Source: a virus. From it: a stretch of 29,470 bases of DNA. Within the stretch, counting starts at the first letter, position 1. The number at the start of each line of letters is the position of its first letter. The DNA is taken from IMG/VR virus record IMGVR_UViG_3300025112_004028, positions 1 to 29,470 of that record. One strand, written 5' to 3'. Positions 7,542 to 14,109 of the stretch are shown piece by piece. The notes beneath the pieces are model-generated. The model was not told the DNA's origin, made no database searches, and saw only the letters and a list, made by a program, of their open reading frames with translations. The position numbers and the translations under genes were made by a program.

Positions 7542-8416
7542 TCGAGGAGCTTGAGAAGCGGTGTGATGTGTTTGTGGCTAATGCCCATGACGCCGAGACT
7601 TGCGTGGGCGTTCCTTCGTGGGAAGAGGTTGATGTGCTGATTCTGCTTGGGGATCGCTGGGAGGTGCTGTATGCGGCTGTTGATGCTGCTTGTAGCCGCA
7701 TCCCCATCGCCCACATCCATGGAGGGGAAAGCACATACGGCGCAATGGATGACAGTATGCGACACGCCATATCAAAGCTGTCCCACCTCCACTTCGTAGC
7801 CAACCATGACTTCGCCGCCGTCCTCCGTAAGATGGGCGAGCGCAACATATGGGTGACCGGGGCGCCGGGGCTGGACAACATGGTGCCGTATATGAAGATG
7901 AAGCGGAAGCCTGAGAAGTATTTCGTGGTGACCTATCATCCTGAGACGCTGGGCGACGACCACTTGCCGGCGCTGATAGCAGCACTCAAAGAGTTCCCAG
8001 ACTACACAGTTCTATGGACCGCCGTGAACAACGATCCCGGTTCTGATAATGTGCGGCAGACTATTAAGGATGCTGGAATCCGCATGGCTCATTGGTCCCT
8101 CGATCAGTATCTGCTCCAAATACATCAAGCCGCCGCCGTCATAGGCAACTCATCCTCTGGCATCATAGAGGCGCCGTACCTCGGGGTGCCGACCGTCAAC
8201 ATCGGGAAGAGGCAGGAGGGGCGACCGATGGGCGCATCGATCTGGTCAACTGATGGTGATCTGGTCAAGGGCATTGAGAACATGATCCAGCTTGCCATTG
8301 ATTATGACGGCTCCTTCGATCACCTCTACGGCGAACCCGGCGCATCCCGTCACATAGCCGAGGTCATCGCCACCCACCCACTGGATGACATACTGAGGAA
8401 GCCATGGGCAATATGA
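7424..8416 (+). CDS. legG: Hydrolysing NDP-sugar 2-epimerase (LegG/NeuC family)
   Basis: A 330-aa UDP/GDP-GlcNAc 2-epimerase-like enzyme. Family motifs include VVTSGRADASPL (residues 25-36), GDRWE (76-80), HIHGGE (97-102), GAPGLDN, TYHPET and GNSSSGIIEAP, so catalytic and nucleotide-binding positions look intact. It would release the nucleotide and epimerise C2, giving the 6-deoxy-mannosamine-type precursor for LegI. The start at 7424 follows a GGAGGC ribosome binding site and there is no later in-frame start before the conserved domain, so about 20 extra N-terminal residues are encoded inside legC. It is shorter than usual (about 370-390 aa). NeuC rather than PseG homology points to a Leg/Neu route, not pseudaminic acid. 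Confidence 0.88.
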   Translation: MHSDTAVIDNPDRGATAKSDRRCLVVTSGRADASPLKCVIEELEKRCDVFVANAHDAETCVGVPSWEEVDVLILLGDRWEVLYAAVDAACSRIPIAHIHGGESTYGAMDDSMRHAISKLSHLHFVANHDFAAVLRKMGERNIWVTGAPGLDNMVPYMKMKRKPEKYFVVTYHPETLGDDHLPALIAALKEFPDYTVLWTAVNNDPGSDNVRQTIKDAGIRMAHWSLDQYLLQIHQAAAVIGNSSSGIIEAPYLGVPTVNIGKRQEGRPMGASIWSTDGDLVKGIENMIQLAIDYDGSFDHLYGEPGASRHIAEVIATHPLDDILRKPWAI

Positions 8417-8910
8417 CCATACCGCGATTTAGTGAGTGGATTAAGGATGCTCGCGGGTTTCATACTGAGGAACTCTATGCACGAAACCTTGGTATTGGCG
8501 TAAGCGTTGCCGAGGGGCAGCGCACTGTCGATATAATGAAAGAGTATGGGGTTACGCGGAACATAGTAGAAAGGGTGGGCGCGAAGTTTTCGAGGCTTCA
8601 AGATAAGTGGATGTTTGTTCGGGATAATTGGGGCGCCCGTATGCCTGTTGAGGTCTTGATCAATACAAGGATAATAAACTGTTTAAGAAACGAAGGCGTT
8701 CGCTATCTCGATGAGGTAGTCAGACACAGCGCGGAGTATTGGGAAAGATCCCCAAACATGGGGGCAGGGTCAATCGCTGAGATGTATAGGCAACTGGCAA
8801 AGTATGGCATCAAGCCCCATCCCTCGAAAATAAGACCAACGACAGAGTGTCCAACTTGTGGAAGAAAGTTTTGGGTGAGTGTTTTCCCGCCTGACACCAA
8901 GGCAAGATGA
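8404..8910 (+). CDS. Protein with RNA polymerase alpha-CTD-like domain
   Basis: A 168-aa protein whose residues about 82-136 align by eye with the C-terminal domain of bacterial RNA polymerase alpha. INCLRNEGVRYLDEVV resembles the ANCLKAEAIHYIGDLV helix region, and SPNMGAGSIAEM resembles TPNLGKKSLTEI. By this alignment the DNA-contacting positions Arg265, Asn268, Gly296, Ser299 and Glu302 of E. coli alpha correspond to Arg89, Asn92, Gly120, Ser123 and Glu126; Lys298 is not kept. The N-terminal 75 residues may contain a helix-turn-helix. A CPTCG pair (149-153) follows the domain. The gene is AT-richer than its neighbours and sits inside the sugar operon with a 13-base overlap with legG. Role inferred: DNA binding or transcription control. 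Confidence 0.6.
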   Translation: MGNMTIPRFSEWIKDARGFHTEELYARNLGIGVSVAEGQRTVDIMKEYGVTRNIVERVGAKFSRLQDKWMFVRDNWGARMPVEVLINTRIINCLRNEGVRYLDEVVRHSAEYWERSPNMGAGSIAEMYRQLAKYGIKPHPSKIRPTTECPTCGRKFWVSVFPPDTKAR

Positions 8911-8922
8911 AAAGGATTTGAA

Positions 8923-9168
8923 ATGCCGTATCTCGATGACGAAGCAAAAGCTGACCAAGCACCGAAAACAAAGTATACTCTGGTGATGTTCATCACACCC
9001 GGCGACCAGGCTCAGACCATCGAAGCCCTCGACCAGCTTCCGCCGTCCACCATATACCTCGCCAGCGAGATCGAGGTCGGTGAGCAGGACCGCCTCGCCC
9101 CTGATCTGATGGCATCGACAGCCGAGGCGTTCAACCGGAAGATCGATGATGGGGGCTGGCCCAAATGA
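8923..9168 (+). CDS. Hypothetical protein (81 aa)
   Basis: Begins at an ATG preceded by AAAAGGA and ends in an ATGA overlap with the next gene. The first 20 residues are polar and acidic; the remainder (from about KYTLVMFITPGDQAQTIEAL) looks like a small alternating beta-alpha domain. No catalytic motif, zinc ligand or membrane segment is apparent. I do not recognise a family. The start-stop overlap places it in the same transcript as the synthase legI. Confidence 0.6.
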   Translation: MPYLDDEAKADQAPKTKYTLVMFITPGDQAQTIEALDQLPPSTIYLASEIEVGEQDRLAPDLMASTAEAFNRKIDDGGWPK

Positions 9169-9380
9169 GAGCCGTTCCTGTTGATGTAGATCCTCTGCCC
9201 AAGACGCTGGTCAACGGCTGTACTGGAAAGGTCAAGATACCCAGTAGAAAAGCAGCCCGAACAAAGGTGAAGCGGCTCAACGCTGAGAAAGCTCGCGGCT
9301 CAGACAGGTGGGCTGCTTATAAATGCAAACACTGCACGAACTGGCACGTTACCGGCCATGACAAAGGGTATCGGACATGA
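9165..9380 (+). CDS. Small basic CxxC...H protein (71 aa)
   Basis: A 71-residue, Lys/Arg-rich protein with ATGA overlaps at both ends. The C-terminal YKCKHCTNWHVTGHDKG (about residues 52-68) has the CxxCxxWHxxxH pattern seen in many short phage and bacterial proteins of unknown function, likely binding zinc. The preceding basic helix suggests nucleic-acid contact. Nothing specific connects it to the sugar enzymes apart from operon packing. Confidence 0.65.
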   Translation: MRAVPVDVDPLPKTLVNGCTGKVKIPSRKAARTKVKRLNAEKARGSDRWAAYKCKHCTNWHVTGHDKGYRT

Positions 9381-10195
9381 CCTACATCATCGCAGAAGTC
9401 GGCGTGAACCATCAGGGCGTACCCAGCATCGCCCGAAACTACATCGAGGCGCTCCATGATGTGGGTGCCGACGCCGTCAAGTTTCAAATGTTCAAGGCTG
9501 ATGAACTCGAGCCACCCGGTGAGCGCCGTGGTATGCTCAAGAACCTGGAGTTCGGCATCGGCGTGATGATGGACCTCAAGGCTGTCTGTGAGGCGATCGG
9601 CATCGACTTCCTCTGCACTCCCTTCGACCAACAGTCCCTACTCTGGCTCGCCGGCATGGGTCCAACCCCAATGCAATATATGAAGCTGGGTTCTGGAGCC
9701 ATCCACAACGGGTCTCTGATCTCGTCCGCCAGCAAGTGTGGGATACCGCTCATCGTGTCCACCGGAACGCTGAACTATCAGGAGATAAACACCCTGGTAA
9801 AAAAAACAGAGGCAAGCGTGGTAATGCACTGCATCTCAGCTTACCCAACGCAACCGGAAGACATGCACCTAGGCACCATACCTTGGCTGGTAAGAAAATA
9901 TAACAAGCGGGCAATTGGGCTGTCCGACCACTCCCTGTCCACAGTCATACCCGCCGCCGCCGTAGCCATGGGTGCCACCTTCATCGAGAAGCACGTAACC
10001 TTCGATCGATCCTGGCCCAGTCCAGACCATCACATGTCCCTTGATATGGGCGAGTTCAGCGAAATGATCGACGGCATCAGGGATGTGGAGAAAGCCATCT
10101 CTGGTGACATCCCAGTCTATGAGCGCCCAGCATGTGAGGATGAGACAAAGGCGATCATCGAAGAGAGAAATAAACACATGAAATCAATGGCATAG
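9377..10195 (+). CDS. legI: Nonulosonic acid synthase (LegI/NeuB family), lacking SAF domain
   Basis: A 272-aa NeuB-type TIM barrel that condenses phosphoenolpyruvate with the N-acetylated mannosamine derivative to make the nine-carbon acid. Conserved blocks are IAEVGVNHQG at residues 4-13, DAVKFQMFKADEL, FLCTPFDQQS, KLGSGAIHNGSLI, HCISAYPTQPEDMHL, IGLSDHSLS and FIEKHVTFDRSWPSPDHHMSL, which carry the metal and PEP ligands. The protein stops soon after the barrel. The C-terminal SAF (antifreeze-like) domain of about 60-70 residues found in most NeuB/LegI/PseI enzymes is absent. It overlaps the upstream small gene by ATGA. Confidence 0.88.
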   Translation: MTYIIAEVGVNHQGVPSIARNYIEALHDVGADAVKFQMFKADELEPPGERRGMLKNLEFGIGVMMDLKAVCEAIGIDFLCTPFDQQSLLWLAGMGPTPMQYMKLGSGAIHNGSLISSASKCGIPLIVSTGTLNYQEINTLVKKTEASVVMHCISAYPTQPEDMHLGTIPWLVRKYNKRAIGLSDHSLSTVIPAAAVAMGATFIEKHVTFDRSWPSPDHHMSLDMGEFSEMIDGIRDVEKAISGDIPVYERPACEDETKAIIEERNKHMKSMA

Positions 10196-10209
10196 GTAAA
10201 CATAGCAGG

Positions 10210-10932
10210 ATGATCTACATATTAGGCAAAGGCGGCCACGCGAAGACGGTGAGTGAAAGCCTCGGGTGGCAGTCCCATGAGATGCTGCCTCTTAATGAGG
10301 AGCATAAGATCGTTCGGTCAACGATGTTGACCAAGACCCAGTTGCAAGAGATCATAAATGGTGAGGCAGAAGCGCCGCCCCCAGGTGACTATCTGATCAA
10401 CGGTATTGGTATCGGCATCGACATCGGCGTTCCCAGAGATCGCATCGCCCTCTATGAGAAATATCAGGACAACCCATGGATCGATGTGGTTGATGGTTCT
10501 GCCCGATGGGGCAACAGTCCTAAGCTGGTGCCAGAGTATGGTGGCGCTGGCATTTACATCGGACCCTTCGCCTTCATCGGCGCTGATGTCACCATCGGCC
10601 GCAACGTCATGGTGAACCACGGCGCCCATGTTTCACATGACTGTGAGATAGGTGACCACACCGTGATATCGATCGGCGCTCAGATATGCGGCGGCGTCAA
10701 GCTTGGTAGAGCCTGTGCCATCGGGGCGGGCGCCATCATTGTTCAGAACGTGGAGTTGAAAGATGAGACAAGAGTCCCAGCCGGCACGGTCGTTGTCGGA
10801 CAAGATGATTTCAGGAAGCCTGTCTCTGTGGCACCGGGCGGTCGAGCCTATGCGTTTAAAGACGGCGAGGGATTCATTGCGTTCGAAGACGGCGACAGAC
10901 ACCCGCGTCTCAGTCCTGATCCCAACCCATAA
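10210..10932 (+). CDS. NeuD/PglD-family acyltransferase (left-handed beta-helix)
   Basis: A 240-aa sugar O/N-acyltransferase. The N-terminal MIYILGKGGHAKTV is the PglD-type nucleotide-sugar binding strand-loop. Residues about 110-200 are hexapeptide repeats (GIYIGPFAFIGADVTIGRNV, then CEIGDHTVISIGAQICGGVKLG), with the likely catalytic His in NHGAHVSHDCEIGDH. In this pathway it could be the 4-amino N-acetyltransferase (LegH role) acting between LegC and LegG, or an O-acetyltransferase acting on the finished nonulosonate like NeuD. No other dedicated LegH candidate lies among the sugar genes. Its 3' end overlaps the glycosyltransferase gene. Confidence 0.83.
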   Translation: MIYILGKGGHAKTVSESLGWQSHEMLPLNEEHKIVRSTMLTKTQLQEIINGEAEAPPPGDYLINGIGIGIDIGVPRDRIALYEKYQDNPWIDVVDGSARWGNSPKLVPEYGGAGIYIGPFAFIGADVTIGRNVMVNHGAHVSHDCEIGDHTVISIGAQICGGVKLGRACAIGAGAIIVQNVELKDETRVPAGTVVVGQDDFRKPVSVAPGGRAYAFKDGEGFIAFEDGDRHPRLSPDPNP

Positions 10933-11572
10933 CCGCGTAGACCTCTTGCTTGAGCGGGCGCTGCCGTCCGTCCTGGCGCAGACGCATACCGACATGGATA
11001 TCCACATCGTGCAGCATGGATGCTGGTATAGTATCGAGTGGCCGCAAGATGAGCGCATCCTTGTCCATCACATTGAACGTGATGTTCACTACCCAGACAA
11101 CCCATGGAACCGCTGGTACGCTGGACCGGTTGATCCACTGAACCATGCCCTGTCCCTCGCCACGGGAGCCTACATCGCCCGCATCGATGACGATGACACA
11201 TGGGAGCCGGATCACTTGGAGAAGTGCCTCCGGTTTATGGACAAGTTCCCGACGATGGAGTTTGTTTCGGCTGGTCACGCCACCCATGACAATGACCATG
11301 TCGATCCGTATCTGTTTCCAGGCAACAATGTGATCGGCGGCACCCAGACCTGGGTCTACCGCTCCTACCTCAAGATGTTCAAATACAACAGAAACTGTTG
11401 GCGTAATGCCTCGAACCGGGTTAATGACACTGATCTACAGTACCGCATGTATCGGGCTGGAGTTCGCATGGGATACCTCAATGAGGTTCATGCCCATGTT
11501 TTGCCCCGCCCAGGTGAAACAGAGATAGGGCTGAAGGCATATGTTAACATTGGAAGAAAAGAGGGTTCGTAA
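10877..11572 (+). CDS. Family 2 glycosyltransferase
   Basis: A GT-A fold glycosyltransferase of about 231 aa. TRVSVLIPTHNRVDLL is the canonical N-terminal nucleotide-binding strand, ALPSVLAQTHTDMDIHIV follows, and ARIDDDDTWEP carries the DxD metal site. The frame is open back to 10763, but the conserved domain starts near 10901. I favour TTG at 10877, preceded by GAGGGA, over ATG at 10850, which lacks a ribosome binding site. Either choice overlaps the acyltransferase end. GT2 enzymes normally use UDP- or GDP-sugars, so it may build an acceptor rather than transfer CMP-legionaminate. It closes the cassette and overlaps the following HNH gene by 32 bases. Confidence 0.78.
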   Translation: MRSKTATDTRVSVLIPTHNRVDLLLERALPSVLAQTHTDMDIHIVQHGCWYSIEWPQDERILVHHIERDVHYPDNPWNRWYAGPVDPLNHALSLATGAYIARIDDDDTWEPDHLEKCLRFMDKFPTMEFVSAGHATHDNDHVDPYLFPGNNVIGGTQTWVYRSYLKMFKYNRNCWRNASNRVNDTDLQYRMYRAGVRMGYLNEVHAHVLPRPGETEIGLKAYVNIGRKEGS

Positions 11573-11996
11573 GCGGGCGTATGATCTAAAATATAGAAGT
11601 AAGAATCGGCAGAAGTTAATTGCTAAAACAGAAGAGTGGCGCGATAGAAACAGGGGCAAGGTCAATGCCAATAGCAGGAAGTCATACGCTAACAATCGTG
11701 AAGCCCACCTTACCCGACAGAAGAGGTGGCGGCAGCAAAATCCAGAGACATATAAACGTAGTCAACGGGCGCATATCAGGCAGTTAAAAGTAGCCACACC
11801 AACATGGGTAGACTTAGAAGCCATAAATGCTGTATACCGTGAGGCTAAGGAAAAGGGGTTGGCGGTAGACCACATTATACCGATCACAAATGAACAGGTA
11901 TGTGGACTGCACGTACCGTGGAACCTTCAGCTTCTAACGAAGCAGGAGAACTCGCGGAAGTACAACCACTTCGAGGAGCCAAACCATGAGCCATAG
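11541..11996 (+). CDS. HNH endonuclease with Lys/Arg-rich N-terminal region
   Basis: A 151-aa HNH nuclease. Residues 1-80 are a very basic helical stretch with repeated NRxK units, usual in this HNH subtype. The nuclease core is LAVDHIIPI (Asp110-His111), then CGLHVPWNLQLLTKQENSRKYN, supplying His124, Asn128, Asn137 and Asn142. The gene is AT-richer than the neighbours and overlaps both the glycosyltransferase end and the start of the next gene. It therefore sits exactly at the junction between sugar cassette and virion genes and may have helped move the cassette, though that is inference. Confidence 0.85.
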   Translation: MLTLEEKRVRKRAYDLKYRSKNRQKLIAKTEEWRDRNRGKVNANSRKSYANNREAHLTRQKRWRQQNPETYKRSQRAHIRQLKVATPTWVDLEAINAVYREAKEKGLAVDHIIPITNEQVCGLHVPWNLQLLTKQENSRKYNHFEEPNHEP

Positions 11997-12510
11997 AGAA
12001 CCAGGCATACACCGCATCCGCGGTAACCTTTACTCCGTCACCTTCTCAGACATCGAGTGCAGCGGCGTTGCCGAGCGCGACGTGTTTGATATCCAAGGAT
12101 CAACTGAAACCCGCTTGAGGTTGCATCAGGTCGAACTGAGCCAGCACAGCGAGGTTGCCGGCGCATCTGAAGAGCGTCTGCCAGTCGAGATCCTTACCGG
12201 AGCCGTTGTCGCATCCTCGGGTGGGACTGCCGGCGTACCGACCAGATACCTCGACCGCGGCGCCACCTCACTGGTGAGCGCGGCATACAATGCGACCACC
12301 GTTGCCGGCGCGGCGTCCGACGAGACGCTGAGATGGGGCGGTGCGTGGCCGATCAACGAGTGTTTCAATTATGAACCGGCATCAGACAAGCGGATCCAGA
12401 CGGGTCTGAACGAGAACCTGTCGGTTCGCATCGGTGTTCCTGCCGACGCTCTGAGCCTGAACGGGACTATCGTTTGGGAAGAGATCGGCAAGGTGCCGGG
12501 TGAGAGTTAA
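11986..12510 (+). CDS. Probable phage virion-associated protein (174 aa)
   Basis: A beta-rich 174-aa protein. Segments such as RLHQVELSQHSEVAG, LPVEILTGAVVASSGGTAG and NGTIVWEEIG resemble a family of uncharacterised phage structural proteins that I recall having the same order of features (receptor-like beta strands, a GSGG loop, and a terminal GTIVWEE-type strand). No enzyme motif is seen. It overlaps the HNH gene by 11 bases and is followed by another likely virion protein, marking the return to morphogenesis genes after the cassette. Decoration, fibre-base or minor capsid roles are possible. Confidence 0.6.
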   Translation: MSHREPGIHRIRGNLYSVTFSDIECSGVAERDVFDIQGSTETRLRLHQVELSQHSEVAGASEERLPVEILTGAVVASSGGTAGVPTRYLDRGATSLVSAAYNATTVAGAASDETLRWGGAWPINECFNYEPASDKRIQTGLNENLSVRIGVPADALSLNGTIVWEEIGKVPGES

Positions 12511-12620
12511 TTTAAGACCAGCCAAGCCATAGAGATGCGGCTGAAGAGAGAGAGGCGTAAATGGTAGACCGAACGGTCACCGCTCCGTAGCAACAGCAAC
12601 AAGCAAGAGGAGATACGCAC

Positions 12621-13067
12621 ATGTCTGAAACAGTCTTTAAGTCGATGCATGGCCGGGAACTCGGCATGAACTCAAGCGGGCAGTTGGTTGGTCAACGTGA
12701 TAAGACCGACACAACCCTTTACCCGATCTCGTCCATCAAGAAAGTCCAGGCGGCGGTCGCCACTGGCTCGACGGCGGAAAACGCCGGTATGCAGATCCTT
12801 TCATCCGGCACGGCCACGGCCCAGTCGTATGAGATCAAGGCGCCGGTACCGGGCGTCGATGTCCAGTTGCATGTCCAGTCGTCGGCGTCCGAGGTCACCA
12901 TCGGCGGCACCGCTACCGGCGTGATCTTCAAACCCGCGTTGGCTGGGGCTGGCTCGTCCATGTTCCTGTCGGCCGCGAACCTTTCGGGCAAGGTGCTGAA
13001 GCTGACCGGCGTGACCACCACTCAATATGCGGTCACCGGCTCAACTCTGGCGCTGACGATCGGTTAA
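12621..13067 (+). CDS. Probable virion decoration-like protein (148 aa)
   Basis: ATG at 12621 follows an AGAGGAG ribosome binding site. The protein is Ala/Ser/Thr/Gly-rich and almost entirely beta-prone (SSGTATAQSYEIKAPVPG, EVTIGGTATGVIFKP), with no cysteines or catalytic signature. Such composition is common in phage capsid decoration or surface beta-sandwich proteins. It is preceded by a 110-base gap (12511-12620) that contains a short inverted repeat GACCG-AA-CGGTC at 12567-12578 but no clear terminator, so it may have its own promoter. Confidence 0.55.
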   Translation: MSETVFKSMHGRELGMNSSGQLVGQRDKTDTTLYPISSIKKVQAAVATGSTAENAGMQILSSGTATAQSYEIKAPVPGVDVQLHVQSSASEVTIGGTATGVIFKPALAGAGSSMFLSAANLSGKVLKLTGVTTTQYAVTGSTLALTIG

Positions 13068-13080
13068 CATTGAGGAAAGC

Positions 13081-14109
13081 ATGGCATCAGAGCAGGAAGG
13101 CGGGGTCACCATAAACACAGAAACTGGTGAGCCAATGGAACGACAAGAACAAGAACAAGCCACGCAGCCAATAGAGAAGGGAGGGGCGCCACTCGGCACC
13201 CTTCCCCTCGGCTGCACCATCTTGGCGGGATATCAGAAAGAACACCTCCCCAAGGCCGTGGGCAAGAAGATCGCCATCGTCGGCACCTGTCCATCGCGGG
13301 AACAGGCGCCGGTCCATGACAAGACATGGGAGATATGGACGATCGGACCCGGCGGCAAGAACGCCCACCGATGGGAACGCCTATTTGAACTACACGGCGA
13401 GGGATCCTGGCCTGAAGGGTTCAGGTTCTATCTCGAGGAACTGAAGGCGGTTCTGCCGCCGCGCATCATCTATACCGAGGCTCCGATGCCAGACTGGCCG
13501 GCGAACCAAGTCCTGAACAGGGACGGGTTGTTCGGGAAATATGGCCGCATGTGGTTTCAGTCTCAGATCAGCTATGCCCTGGCGGTGGCGATCGAGGAAG
13601 GGGCTACGAGCATCGGCATATGGGGCATCGACCTCGAGGCTGGCGAGGAGTACCGATCGCAGTTCACCGGGGCGAAATACTTCATGCAGTTGGCTCAGTT
13701 GGCGGGCATCGACATCGTGGTGCCGGAAGGCTGTGGTCTATTGCGGGATCCGAATCCGTATCCAGACGCATGGGAGACGCATCTCGCCATGACGCTGAAG
13801 TCGAAGATCGATCACCTCGAGGGGCTGAAGAACGTCAAGATGAACCAGTTCGAGCAACTGAAGACGGACATCGCCGGTCTGACTGGCGAGATAGGTATGG
13901 CTCAGTTCCTCCACAGCCTCTATGTGATCTCGGCGGTGGACCCGAACCAGCCCAAGGCGCTTCAGGAGCGGACGCTGTCAGAGGTGACGAACAACATCGA
14001 GTTCATGGTCCGCGGCATCAAGGACAGCGAGGGTCATTTCGTGAAGCCAGACCCTGAACTACCCAAGGCTCTGGATGCGCTGCCTGATCAGTTCACGGGA
14101 GAGAAATAA
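13081..14109 (+). CDS. Rossmann-like phage protein, possible glycosyltransferase-like fold
   Basis: A 342-aa protein with a Gln/Glu-rich N-terminus followed by KKIAIVGTCPSREQAP (about residues 62-77), a Rossmann-type first strand and loop, then WEIWTIGPGG and FELHGEGSW. The later segment ISYALAVAIEEGATSIGIWG is followed by GIDL and, further on, GIDIVVPEGCGLL. Homologues of this type are often found beside phage terminases without known function. The strand-loop-helix order is reminiscent of GT42 sialyltransferases (GNGPS loop and xSGIDF motif), but identity is too low to assign by eye. A helical C-terminal domain of about 100 residues follows. RBS GAGGAAA precedes the ATG. Confidence 0.55.
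   Translation: MASEQEGGVTINTETGEPMERQEQEQATQPIEKGGAPLGTLPLGCTILAGYQKEHLPKAVGKKIAIVGTCPSREQAPVHDKTWEIWTIGPGGKNAHRWERLFELHGEGSWPEGFRFYLEELKAVLPPRIIYTEAPMPDWPANQVLNRDGLFGKYGRMWFQSQISYALAVAIEEGATSIGIWGIDLEAGEEYRSQFTGAKYFMQLAQLAGIDIVVPEGCGLLRDPNPYPDAWETHLAMTLKSKIDHLEGLKNVKMNQFEQLKTDIAGLTGEIGMAQFLHSLYVISAVDPNQPKALQERTLSEVTNNIEFMVRGIKDSEGHFVKPDPELPKALDALPDQFTGEK

Noticed and set aside
14040-14109. -1 frameshift from the 342-aa gene into the terminase frame
   Set aside because: No slippery heptamer is present near the stop, and a ribosome binding site suggests fresh initiation instead.
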